Shown one piece after another: positions 49,400-60,900 of a DNA stretch of 64,000 nt. Each line of letters starts with the position of its first letter. The first letter of the stretch is position 1. Position numbers and translations under genes: made by a program. The notes beneath the pieces were generated by a model. The model was not told the DNA's origin, did not search any database, and worked only from the letters and a program-made list of their open reading frames with translations. The DNA is from Channa striata (taxonomy: Eukaryota; Chordata; Actinopteri; Anabantiformes; Channidae): the NCBI GenBank assembly GCA_033026295.1, contig CM065179.1:124001-188000 (forward strand), written 5' to 3'.

Positions 49400-50829
49400 C
49401 AGACGTTGTTGCTAATATTTGGATGAACTTTTATTTACAAGAATTTCATATTTATAGACACACAACAATGGCCAGTGTTATTAATGATCCTTAAGGGGCG
49501 TTTTTAACCTTGTGTCAAGCATTTTTATCTTATTTATCAACATAACAGGTTCATGACACATAAACATGTGTTGCTGTCCTGTAAATTTTTGTCAAACCAG
49601 ACAAAAAGTGATGTACGATTCACTGTCTTTCTAAAACTGTGCTAGTATACAGGTAAATTACAGATCAACCAAAGGCGTGCAAGGCCTTTTGCCATTTTAT
49701 CATCTTAAAATTTAAACGGTATTCCTTTATTTGATTCTCACTTCTTAGTGTGAAACCTTTGAAGCTTTTGCTCATATTACATGATGTTCGTCAGCAGACC
49801 TGATCAGACAGATAGGCTAATAAATGTGATGTAAAAAAGCTCCAAGTTGGCCCCGTGTAGCAATAGCTGAGGGTAATTTTAAAGGTTAAACAAGTGTCCA
49901 AAAAATAAATAGTAAAGACTAGGGTGACTGAAATATTTTACTTTATCTGGCCAAATGCCCAAGAAATACTGCCTTTTTAATGAAAAGATCACATTTCCAG
50001 CTGACTACAATGGATTAACCTATGAGTTGTTTTAAATGGAAATATACACATAACTCCAACTTGTAGATGGTTTGAGCTTCCAAGGGCTGACTGATACTCA
50101 ATATCCACACATCTTTCTTTACACAATACACAAAGCTATCCTGTTCATGTGTACACATTTTTGTGTCAGTCACTGGAATGCAGCTGGACAAACACAATCA
50201 TTCTCAAGTTATGCCAAATTCATAAATGCATCCTTTATTTGGCCAAATATTTAAACTCATATTAAGCAACCTACACAATTATCATTCATTCTGTTGTCCA
50301 CGTTACATGCATGTAATTCAATAATAATTAGTAAGGCATTACTCCAAATTTGAAGTTTATACAAGTCATTTTATAGAGGGATGCTACACAGAAGCGTTCC
50401 TCTCCACTTTAAATACATCGTTTTACTTCTGTATTGGAGTTTACATTTTGATCAATAAACACAGCTACCTGGAGTACTCTCCTCCTTACTTTGATTGCAG
50501 TATCCACAGCCTTGGCCATAATCATATTTGGGTTGCAACGTACTTGCACAACTGCCTTAATAAAAACTAAATATTGTTGTGCACGTAAAAGTAGCAGATC
50601 TCTCAACAAATACAGAAACAATTTACATGTTTCAGTGTTAAGAGTGAGCCAATATTCACCTTTGCTCACAACAAATGCTTATAGTCCGAGAGGCAAAACA
50701 AGTGTGTGTACTGCACATGTTTGGGGGTTGGGGGTGAAAACTCCCGTTTTGTCTGGGTTCCAAGATGATAGTGTCAAAAAGTTGTTTCAGGCTTAAGACT
50801 GTGGGCATTTTTTACAAAGCAACCAACCA
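49400..50829. other. Intergenic DNA and PYCR3 3' UTR
   Basis: Contains the PYCR3 3' UTR on the minus strand (candidate AATAAA at 50,234-50,239, tttatt on plus) and the gap to the EEF1D promoter. No other gene seen. Confidence 0.55.
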
Positions 50830-53606
50830 TCATTTCCTGCTTCCTGCTGCTGACTTTTGGCCAAGCTCCCTGGCTCTCTCAGTGGCAGACTCCACAGCGC
50901 TCATGGTCGATGCCCTCACACCACCCTGTTCTAGGGTGTGAAGTCCGTAAATAGTGGTTCCCCCTGGAGTGCAGACCTCAGAGCGAAGCTGAGCTGGATG
51001 TTTTCCAGAGTCACGCAACAATCTCCCAGCACCCTGCAAAACATGGCAGCAAATTAAAACAACGTGTGCAATGACCACAGACGTTTTTACTATGAATGCA
51101 CTGCAAAATTCATTGCATTGTACTAAAAGAATGCATCTTTAAATTAATGGCTGCAAACTTTAGGTCTAGGTCCCAGGGTTTTATAAGGACTGATGTCTAG
51201 GCCTAGTAATCATACCTGAGAAAAAACAAAAAACAAAAAAAAAGACTTTTATTACATAAAATACATGTTGGCTTAACTAAGGATCCTATATTCTTGTCAT
51301 ATTCTTAAATGCAGGTAGACTCAAATGCTGTGTTTCCACTGTAAGTACACATTGTTTTTACAAAGACCAAAAACGTTCCTGACTGACCAGAACAGTCTGA
51401 GATGCAATGCTGTGTGCCAGAGCATTAGGCATGCCCATTTTAATCGCTCCTTCAGCCAGTGCTTCAGCAAACAGATAGACCTGCAGAGAAAAACCACATG
51501 CATCAAACTTTCCCCCCCCTAGTGAATCTACTGTGTAAATGTACAGAGTGAAGGTCTCTTTCTTTCTAAAGCCACGGTATTATCACTGATGAACATAATC
51601 ATTACACTCCAGACACACATACATGTTCCATGCCTGTACACACATCTTTTTTTGTGGATCAACAGCCAGTGCAATAGGTTCTCCTAAGATTGCAGAGTTA
51701 TTTAAGAGCAAGCAGATTAAGCCTTTTCCATATACTGTATTATACAAGTTGTTTTTTTATTCTGTAAGTGTTTCAATGAAGACCATAGTCCATGTGGTTT
51801 TACTGGGGTATTTAGACAAATGCTTCAGATTGCACATCCAGGACAGATACACCAGCAAGCTTTTCATGTCTGTCTGCATAACAAAGCATTACCGCCGACC
51901 ATTCACGCTAGAAAGCAGATGTGAGGTTCGCTGTAACTACATAACACAAGAAACTTCTCTGCATGTTCATTTTCCTATTACAGCAAAAACAAGTTGCTGC
52001 CTGTGGGCTAGGAGAAAAAAAACTGTACAGTTGCATGGTGAATTATCTATGATTTGCACTAAATGGAATGAAGTGTGCATGAACTCTGGCATAGTGATTT
52101 TGGGGGGAGTAGTTACTTTACAACCTTCTGTCATTTTACTTTGAGAATCACACTACCAGCCATATCAGCTGTGCTGAACCTCTGTTACAATGGGCTGAAC
52201 ACATTACAAGGCCCTCTACAAAACAAACCATACAATTCTCAGACACTCACAAAAGCAACTCCACTCCCACTCAGTCCAGTGTGAATGTCAATCCAGGCCT
52301 CAGGTCCCTCCTCTACTAAACCACAGCGATGTAGCAAGGAACGAAGCAGAGCTCCATCCTCCTGTTTTGCACGGGATCCTCGTGCAAACAATAGGGCCCC
52401 TTCCTGAACCACACATGGCAGGTTTGGCATCAGCCTGATGGCAACTGAGTTCTCTGGAAGGAGCTTTTAGACCAGGAGACAGTTAATAGATTATTCATCA
52501 CCATCTTCAGACGGAAACATCATTACAGGATGGCTACGGCACTCACCTCTTCTAGCGTGGCCAGCGTTACTCCTGCTGCAACAGACACGATTATGTGCCG
52601 TTCAGTGACGTACTGTGAGATTTCATTAAGAACTAGAGGAACCAGGTGAGGTTTGACTGACACAAAAACCACATCCGAACTGCACACCACCTCTACGTTG
52701 GAGTGGGTGACAGCAATCCCCAACTCCTGAAGGCAAGAGGAAGGAATGTTATTAACCTACTCTACAAGTACATGCACATTTAACTCTGACACAGGGGCCA
52801 ACTACAAAACCTGGCAGGTGTTGGGGGTTATTTTGCAGAAATAATTATTTGTGACAACAAATTGCTGGATGAGTTAATCAACTTAATTACTAAGATATAC
52901 TGATATTTCACAAAGGACAGAAATATGCAGAACTGATGGACAATGTGTGTATTAGAGTAGCATGTGTATTGAGTGTCCCACAGATGCCAGACTAAATAAC
53001 ACTTGTAGGTCAGTCTTTGCGTACATGTGACTGAAACTATGAAATCAGAAAATTGTTGTTATGTGTTGGCTCCAATTTCACAGAGATGCTGCAAGTTTTC
53101 AAACGCCTAGATTTCAGTGTGCTTGCTGAGTTTAAAGCTTGTAAGCAAACAGAAACAAATGTGTAGCAGCCTTCTTATGTGCAGGTGTATCATGATGTTA
53201 CAAATACCAAATTTATTCCTTTATATTCATTTTGTATATAATAGATGGAGGCTCCCTTTTCAAGAAAACAAGGTTAGCAACGGAACATGCTGGTATGCAG
53301 ACATCCTTTCATTCAAGAAATTTGACCCAACTTCTTCTGAAAAATGATAAAGAGAAAAAAGAAACCATACCTGAAACCGTCCAAGGTTCCTCGAGGACGG
53401 TGCGCTCACTTTGAGGTTTATAGGAAGAACATTTCCTGCAGAAGAAACATACAGTTAGACTGTGAACTCCATCATTTTTTACTTCTCTGCCCCCTGTTAA
53501 CAATACTTTCTGACTCACCAGATAAGATGCCCTTTGTAATGCCAAAGGCCATGTTCCCTGCACCGATAAAACCAATCTTGAGCTGCGAGTCCATCTCAGG
53601 GTCCAT
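50830..53606 (-). CDS. PYCR3: Pyrroline-5-carboxylate reductase 3
   Basis: NAD(P)H-dependent reduction of 1-pyrroline-5-carboxylate to proline, the last step of proline synthesis; the PYCR3 (PYCRL) form is cytosolic and linked to the ornithine route. Six coding exons on the minus strand: 53,606-53,519, 53,435-53,371, 52,726-52,547, 52,463-52,251, 51,480-51,388 and 51,033-50,830; 843 nt, 280 residues (human 274), all junctions in phase. The Rossmann nucleotide-binding motif GFIGAGNMAFGI is at residues 12-23; SSDVVFVSVKPHLVP lies in the second half of the dinucleotide domain; LTGLSGSGVAFV-type residues (HTGLSGSGVAF) end exon 4; the family signature LRSEVCTPGGTTIYGL plus HTLEQGGVR is in exon 6. 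The first coding exon starts at an acceptor 6 nt before ATG, so there is an upstream untranslated exon. It lies next to EEF1D on the same strand, as in human. Confidence 0.95.
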
Positions 53607-53612
53607 TTTGAT

Positions 53613-54115
53613 CTGAAACAAGCCAGAAAACAGATGATAGAGCAAATGCACCACAATGCATCATTAGGTTTTATCATTTATCTATGGCCTTTTGCCAATT
53701 TTCTGACCTTCTATATATTGAACAGAGGAAACAATCATCAATATCTTTGATCAAAATGAAAACCATTAATAATTTCAGCACCAAGACAATGAGCCCCTTT
53801 AAAACTGTATTTTTAATAAGAAATCAGCTACCTATTTATTACATGGGGTTGTTTCAAGCTTGCAAGCATAAGCAGATTATTTAGAGAAATGTACCAATTT
53901 ACAGTCCAACATGTATGTACGTTTCCATACTGTTAGTGCCGGAGGAATGGAATATAGCCCCAACCCAAAGGCTACTCTAAAATCCACATTCCTACCTCAT
54001 TATGAAACGTTTTAAGGTGTGCTTGTAACACAATACTTTAATTTATTAAAAGTATTATGATTCTGTACTGTGCTGGTAAGTAACCTCCAGTAAAATACAA
54101 TCACATTCATAAATA
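53613..54115. other. PYCR3 5' flank or first intron, nothing recognised
   Basis: No coding signal. It is intron if the PYCR3 5' exon lies near 57.0 kb. Confidence 0.45.
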
Positions 54116-54117
54116 TT

Positions 54118-54740
54118 GGGGCAGTGATACATTTTTCAGCATTTGGGCTCTGTGAACCACCACATTCAGTTTAAAATTAAACACTCGTGTGAGCGAGTCA
54201 AGACTTTTAGCTTTGATTCGAGGGGTTGGACAAACATGTGGCATTAACCATTTAGGAAGTACACACACAGTTGATGACCTGACTGCTGATGAAGTAGCAG
54301 GATGATTTTGATTTGTACTCGACTCAGATTCCGACAGATGCTCCGAACATAAAGGTAAAGCTACACAAAGTTATTCAAGGCAAAGAAACAGGTTTTTCCT
54401 TCATCGGCCTAGTCAGTCACCTGATCTCGACCGAGTAGAGTACCTTTTCACTTACTGAGGACAAGACAGAGGGCAGGAAGACCCACAAACAAATCCTGCT
54501 GCAGTAAAAGCAGGTTGGGGGATGAAACTTAGCATTGGGTCATGCCCAAGGGTTCCAAAACTCAGACAGTCACTGACATCAAAGGAGTTTAATTGATGTA
54601 TTAAAGTCAATCGTTAGTTATGGTAGTTTGTTCCAATTTTGTGAGCCTTCAAAATAGGGGTGTGTGTATTACAATGGCTATAAGTCCTGAACATCCACAC
54701 AATATGCCAACAGACAGATGCATTACCACTGCCTACTTTG
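54118..54740 (+). mobile_element. Tc1/mariner-like element, internally deleted
   Basis: The left arm (tcagcatttgggctctgtga; cattaaccatttaggaagta) and right arm (ataagtcctgaacatccaca; gagccttcaaaataggggtg) are approximate inverted copies, as in long-TIR Tc1 elements of fish. Between them the plus strand retains SPDLDRVEYLFTY and a C-terminal PAAVKAGWGMKLS-type stretch, eroded from the DLNPIEHxFHLLK catalytic-end region of a transposase. The catalytic N-terminal and middle parts are missing, so it is non-autonomous and degenerate. Confidence 0.65.
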
Positions 54741-55670
54741 TTTATATTGACAAAAGAAACCTGACTACTGTGAGAAATCAGGTTAAGGCAAGAAATCAGA
54801 TAACTAGTTAAATCCCGGTTGACAGTTGGTCAGTAATAAGATTTCTACCTCTCCTTCCGTTAATGTCTGCCACAGCCTACTTTCCTAACCCAGGTTTTTT
54901 TAAACATGCAACTGATTCTTTAATCCAGTTAAGACTTTTACAGGAACATAAAGCCAGTTTCTGCAGCAGGAAAAAACAAAACGCTCTGTCCATAAATCTG
55001 ATTACCAACTTGAACTTGCAACCTGATAATATTTCACAAAGTCAGTGGCTGCTAAAAGCCAGGAGTAATCAGATTTCTATAAAAGTTTCACTACACACAA
55101 AAAGTGCATCATGGCCTCAGTATCCATTAACTGAATGAAATTAATAAACTAGTGTTTTGATATTTAATAAATCATATTTTCTGATCTCAGATTGTGAATT
55201 TGCTGTATTTGGGTTTTTGATTGTTACAAAGCACTCCAGACAGGCCATTGTGAACTCAGAGGACTTCAAATCAGCATTCTTACCACGTCTATAATCTTAA
55301 GGGATAGAAAACAACCAACGATAACGTGATTAAAATGATGAAGACATAAATCTGATAGGAAAACGTATTTAGCTTAATGTACCAGAGTAGTGTACAAAAA
55401 TAAGATGCTGATGTAATTATTGAATACATCTTGAGACCGACTGTATTCTGCTGTTGGTAAACGGTAAAATTACTACAGTGTAAACACAACATCGTTGTAA
55501 CAGATTCTACACTGTAAAAGATGCAACATCCAGTTCTTGATTAAAAAAAGAAGAGGAAGAAGAAGAAGTGTTTTAGACATTTGCCGATTCAACTTTGTTA
55601 ACATTTAGAGGATGCTGGTGTGTGTCCACTCAAACCTGACACATGTAAATACTTACTCAACTTACTCACT
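54741..55670. other. No gene recognised
   Basis: AT-rich sequence without a phase-consistent exon. A short GAA repeat is at about 55,551-55,569. Confidence 0.5.
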
Positions 55671-55799
55671 TAGTCAAAGTGTGGGAGAAGGAGGTGACCT
55701 GACACAGACATTACACTCCATGTGTGATGTGCCTGTGTACACACCAATTACTGTTAATGGGCTGGGTCGATTTCTCCGAAAACCTAATTTTTGATCCAT

Positions 55800-55876
55800 A
55801 AGCTTCTCAAACATGGTAATCTGCTGGTTCTCGTTCCCACTTAAGTCGAGGTTCTGGACAAGAAAACAGGCACCAG
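55800..55876 (-). CDS. Candidate second exon of the Myb/SANT-like gene
   Basis: Minus-strand open stretch after an acceptor-like CAG (cttgtccag). It reads NLDLSGNENQQITMFEKLMD followed by QKL and more, in phase 0, matching the phase of the donor candidate at 56,156/56,155. Hydrophilic residues with a short helical segment are typical of the C-terminal exons of MSANTD-type fish genes. Limits are approximate, and the frame stays open to about 55,674. Confidence 0.35.
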
Positions 55877-55960
55877 GACAAGAGCTCCATGAACTATACA
55901 TACTGTGGCGTTTCTGTGATTGGATTCAGAACCGTCAGACAGAGCAAGGAAACCCGCACT

Positions 55961-56620
55961 TCACACATCACCAAAACCTATAGCCTCTGAAAAGTCCAGG
56001 CGGGACCGGAACACACTGGACACCGTGGACGTGGACCCTGGGTTCACTTCCAACACCCCCAGAGCCACGTCCACAGGTGAAGGCACTGAACACACGTTTT
56101 TCACAGGCGTAACCGAATGACACAGACAACATAGCCTACGCGGAACCAGCCCTACAATCAGATCCAGGTTGTGAATGGTGCTATTGTTGTGGGCGCCGCT
56201 GTCCGGGCAGGGCTGCGGCCAGTGCAGCATCAGAGCTTCGCCGTCGGAGTCTTCAGTCACTTCGTCGCTCCTCTCGGCCTTTACCCCAGCTCCGACCAGG
56301 GGGTGTCGGGACTCCATGATCGCAATCATTGTCTGTTCATACCGCCACCAGCCCTGGATTTTGATGGGGGTCGGGGAGTCGGGCTCCCTCTTGCACTTGT
56401 AGTACGCACTTTTGAGAAGTTTCCAGCGAAACTTCAGCTGGTCCACGGACCGGTGGTAGCCAGCCGCTGTCATTCTCCGGTGAGCCACCTTGAAGAGAGT
56501 GTTGTTCCTCACTTTCCTCCCGTCGAGGCATTTCTTCATGTCCAGCTCCTTCAGTATCTCAAGGAACAGCTCAGTTTCTTTCACGTCCCAGTTCTGCTTC
56601 TTGATGCCGGAGTCATCCAT
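55961..56620 (-). CDS. Myb/SANT-like DNA-binding-domain protein
   Basis: A minus-strand frame of 219 codons starting at ATG 56,620 in a CpG-rich region. Residues about 8-100 form a Myb/SANT-like (MADF-like) trihelix domain: NWDVKETELFLEILKELD, then LFKVAHRRMTAAGYHRSVDQ, LKFRWKLLKSAYYKCKRE and GWWRYEQTMIAIMESRHPL, with the conserved tryptophans at the helix positions. An acidic stretch (SDEVTEDSDGEA) follows. The domain is common in fish proteins derived from, or related to, Harbinger-associated Myb-like factors, but I cannot name the orthologue. The C-terminal half after STIHNLDL may be intron read-through: a donor-like GTAGGG follows at 56,155-56,150 in phase 0 and a matching exon candidate lies at 55,890 and below. 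Confidence 0.75.
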   Translation of the reverse strand: MDDSGIKKQNWDVKETELFLEILKELDMKKCLDGRKVRNNTLFKVAHRRMTAAGYHRSVDQLKFRWKLLKSAYYKCKREPDSPTPIKIQGWWRYEQTMIAIMESRHPLVGAGVKAERSDEVTEDSDGEALMLHWPQPCPDSGAHNNSTIHNLDLIVGLVPRRLCCLCHSVTPVKNVCSVPSPVDVALGVLEVNPGSTSTVSSVFRSRLDFSEAIGFGDV

Positions 56621-57300
56621 TGTTGTGGCGACGTAGCCTCGTTAGCTCGACGGCTAGCAGCCGTTAGCCGACGGCCGAGTCTTAGCACGGCTAGCCGCTA
56701 GTTGGCATACCGGGGACGGAGCCACACTGGAGCTGCGTTCACCCAAAAGCTGCGCTTGGCCTGCGGGCGTGAACAGTGGCAATGTCCTGCCTCTAAAAAG
56801 CACGCTCTCCGAAAACTAGCCCCGTGGCTGTGAAACCGGGCGCAGCCACAGAATAATCCGGGAGAGATTAGAAACACAACGCACGTGTTTCTTGTTGCCT
56901 GGACAACCATAAAGTACCACGGAGTGACGCGGAAAAAACACCTGCTGTCGGCGGCGAGGCCACGTTTATTCACCTGATCTTCCTGCAGACGTCCAGAATA
57001 TTGCAAAGCTCACGATGTGGTTTGGATTTGAACCGTCGGAACGTGCCGGATTTCCCCGGAGCATCCACGAAGCAGCCAACCAGCTCAGCGAACCGCCGGG
57101 TGGTTGGTTTTGTCCACACATACCTACCGCGGAAACGGGCGGGCGGTGCCTTCGCTATGGCGACACATTCCACACGGTTGCCCTTCATTTTCACGGTGGT
57201 GATTTAAATCGAGCACACCTTGCGCCCGTTCTCATAATGCAGGTCATTCCATTTGCCGCTGCCCCCGCCGTATAGGGCGGGGAGATGTGGGCCAAACAAA
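56621..57300. promoter_or_regulatory. CpG-rich divergent promoter region (SANT gene on minus, brambleberry on plus)
   Basis: Dense CpG and GC content compared with surroundings, with GC-box-like motifs (gggcgggcgg near 57,135; tagggcgggg near 57,274). A minus-strand donor (GATCAG/GTGAAT) at 56,974/56,973 and a plus-strand donor (CTGCAG/GTAAAT) at 57,351/57,352 suggest untranslated first exons leaving in both directions. Confidence 0.55.
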
Positions 57301-57998
57301 TTATCCGTCATTCTCGTCAGCTGAGAGAGAGGGAGGCAAATTAACCTGCAGGTAAATGTTTGCGTTACTTCAGGTGTAACATATTTTCTATGATTCCGTT
57401 AAAAAAAGCCTTTTTTTAATGGGCAGAAATTTGTTAAAATGAGACTCATCAATTTTCCGTCACACAGGTCAGCTGAACTGTTTGTTTCTGAATGAAGAAA
57501 TCCTGCAGATATGTCTATGTGGAATGACCTACATGTAGTGTGGTCCTCATTCAGACACATGGTCAAACAACCACGTCCGTCACAAAAACCTGCTGTGACT
57601 TGAATATTTTCACCATTTCGACCAATAGGATTCTTATGACCTCAGAACCAGTTGTGGTTCAATGTAAAAATCGTACTACTGAGACCGAAAAGTGGGTTCA
57701 GGTAAGAGTATGCACTTACTTTGCAGATGTCTGATATGTTGAATAGTGTGTGTTCATTGGTTGGGGGTTTCAAGTGTTTTCATAAGGATAATGTAATGTG
57801 TCAGACTCTTAAAGTGCAACACAAATGAGCATGTTATCATTAGTTGTCTTGATTTTGAAGCGCTACTATGGGGAAGAGGGAAATAGCAGAAAATTATACA
57901 TTGGTATGAAGACAGATGTGTTCAGCACAACTAGTTTGCAATCAGAATTCTCTGAGCTGCAGTTTCAATCAACATGCTTCTTGTGTTCTCTTTGAGAT
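57301..57998 (+). other. Probable 5' untranslated exons and intron of brambleberry
   Basis: A donor at 57,351/57,352, then a possible internal exon at 57,646-57,701 (acceptor ctcag, donor ttcag/gtaaga), and an acceptor-like ctgcag at 57,957-57,962 ahead of the start codon at 57,999. These are splice-motif predictions only. Confidence 0.4.
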
Positions 57999-60900
57999 AT
58001 GAGCCGTGTCCCAGTCCACCACCTGCATGTCCTGCTGGTTATCAGTGTCCTGGCCTGTCGGTGTCCTGCAGTCAGCGGCTTGTTTGAGTGGCTGAAGAGG
58101 ACTAAGACAGCTCCAGCCTCTGCACTGTCTCAACCACTGGTAGCCGCTCCTGCACATCTTGCGAAGGATGCTCAGTTTGAGATGGTTTCTGCTGACGACA
58201 GGTTTTTGGCTGAGGCAAAGCAGATGGAGCTAAGTCCACTGGACAGCTGTCATTATAGGGTAAGCATGGGGTGACACGTTTGAAAGATGTAATTCACTGG
58301 AGTCATTGGGCACATCTAAGACATTTCAGGGATTGATTCTTAAATTATGCATCATTTTACGTAAGCCACGTGGAGGGACTTCCAAACTTCCTCTTTAAAA
58401 ACAAATACGAATTTGTTATTGTCAGCTTTCATGGGTCAGGACCAGCTCCCTATTCAAAATGAATGAATCAAACGTCAGAAATATCTCCCAAGGCTTCAGT
58501 AATGGCCCTAAATGTATTGATTTGTCCAAAAAATGGTCCAAAACCCAAAGGAATCCTCCTTACAGAGTTTCCCCTTAGTGTACAGTCACAGTGACATTTC
58601 TTCACTTGGCGTGTTTGTGTCATGTCCTGCTCCGTTACAGGTGGTTGCCCATCTGAGGACGAGCTGTGAGGGTCTGTCAGAGGAGCAGCTTGCTAAGCTC
58701 GGAGTGGTGCTGTTCAACTGCCAGGCAGAGGCTGAAGGACGCCGGACCTATCTGTGTACAGAGGCAATGGTAAATGTGTGACTTCAGACTGTTTTTATGT
58801 TGGGATTTTCTGGATATTTATTCTGTGTTGTGATGTGTCAGACTATTAAAGAGTGTACTGCAGACATGGACTCGGACACATGGAATGCCTACCACATAGT
58901 GAGCAACCGAGCACGCTCTGTTTGCTACGCAACACGGCAGCAGCTCTTTCGACGGCGAGCAGAGCAGACGGTCAACTCTCTCATCTCCACAGCCGCCAGC
59001 CAGCTAGATGCAATGAAGGAGCTGAAGGTTGTGCACGATTATCTTATGTTTTGCAGTTTGCTGTCAGATCTGGGTCGGAATGTGATCTGGATCCATGTGG
59101 ATTTCACTGATGTTTTTTAAAAAGGACGGTCAGCTGGAGTTGAGGGAACTGACAGCAGCCTCCTTGGACAAGCTGCTCGAAGGTCACGGTGCTCTGCAGG
59201 CCCAGCAGGGGAAGCTGTATGAGGGCCAAGAGCAAATGGAAAGTTCTCTGAGAGACAACCTGGAGCGCCTGGGTCAGGAGAAGGCTCTCATCGCCTCTGG
59301 ACAGGAGCTGGTAGCTCAGCTCATTCATGGCATCACGCAGAGAATGGGTGAGAGCTTTGTTCAAGCACCACACTGGAAAATATTCAGGCTTTGTGGCGTG
59401 GACAGCCACCGCTAAGGTTCTTTGAAAAGATACTAGGGGCTCAGTTTTCCATCAAGGATGTGCAGTTTGTCTTACTCTAACAAATGTTGTTGTATCACAA
59501 AATTGCTGATCTGAGTCAAATTATTAATGATCATGTTCATATGGCCATTTTAATTTACAAAATATCACTTCGGTCTCCCTGTCCCCCTCTTCAGAGAATG
59601 TGAGTGAGAATCTGCAGATCCAAGGTTCGGAGGTGCAGGACAGCCACAGGGCAATTGTTAGGGACCTGGCAGATGTCAGACACCAAGCTCAGGACATCTA
59701 CCACAAAATTGGTAATAAAACACTGCCCCACTAAATGAATTCATCATCCGCTATTTAAATGTGAAATAAAAATACCTCCGTCTGTGTCGGATCAGACCAC
59801 AGTATGTCAGAGTTTCTGCAGTACCAGGACCAGACCTCCCAGTACTACTCCGATCTGATGAACAAACTGGAGCGTCTGAACAGCACACTGGGAGTCTTGC
59901 TGCATTATGTGGACAACATGCAGAGCCGCATCGAGGAAAGGCTTCACATCATCCAGGGCTACCTTGGCTGGGCAGGTGAGACAGACCCACTGTGGGAGGA
60001 CAGTATGTCAAAGTCTGACAACCAAAACACAATAATCTCTTTTTAGCAAATCAAGTTAGTTATGATCTATCAAAAAAAATCATGAAGTGTACAGAGCATT
60101 TGTCACATAAATTACATCAAAGCTTGTGTTTTTTACAATTGTTTCACTCAGATGCAGAAAAGTTTATAATTATAGTGAACCTTATCTTATTTTATTAAAT
60201 AGTAACCTGATAAATCTGCTGACATGTGTAACTGTGAAGCCTTATGCCAGAAGGAATACGATCATATCATCAAAAACTGGTGGATTTCACTGAGCTGCCG
60301 ACCCTACAACTGACCATTTGAATTTTGTGCTTTTATTCTATGGGCAGTCCTTCTTTTTTAAAAAAAAAAAAAAAAAAAAAAATTCTTGCTTTTTTTTTTC
60401 TCTACTTGCATCTCATGAAACCGTAACACTTGCTTGATAGCACTTTACTTTGATGTTTTTCTCCTAAACTTAGATTTTTATTGCTTGTTTGTTCCTCACT
60501 TGTAAGTCGCTTTGGATAAAAGCGTCTGCCAAATGCCTAAATGTAAATCAGTAATTGTTGCTTCTGGTGCTCACAGGTTTGAGCCTGACGGCCATGTGGA
60601 CGTGCCTCACACATAGCAGCTACTTCGTGCTGTGTGCAGTCCTGCTAACGTTCCTGCGCTGCCCGGGTTTCTCTCGAGCCGTGCTGCTGCTCGCTGTGCC
60701 TCTCAACGCAGTGGCCGAGGTCAACCAACAACCAGCACTGGATCTTGGCAGCCTCAGCATGCTGCTCCTCACTCTGTCTCTGGGTACTGACCCGAAGCCG
60801 TTTACAGTACAAATGACAAATCTTGTGTACCTTTTTAGTTATGATGCATATTTTTTCATGTCTGCAGGTCACTGGTTTGTGATTAAGTTGTGGGCATCAC

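Noticed and set aside
51623..52144. 173-codon plus-strand frame inside a PYCR3 intron
   Set aside because: Longest unexplained frame in the right half, but antisense and intronic, with no domain, no promoter-like context and no splice partners.
56171..56701. 176-codon plus-strand frame
   Set aside because: Antisense of the Myb/SANT-like domain; the domain signature is on the minus strand.
56698..57207. Several 70-100-codon frames on both strands
   Set aside because: They sit in a CpG-rich promoter-like block where stop codons are rare by composition; no family similarity was seen.
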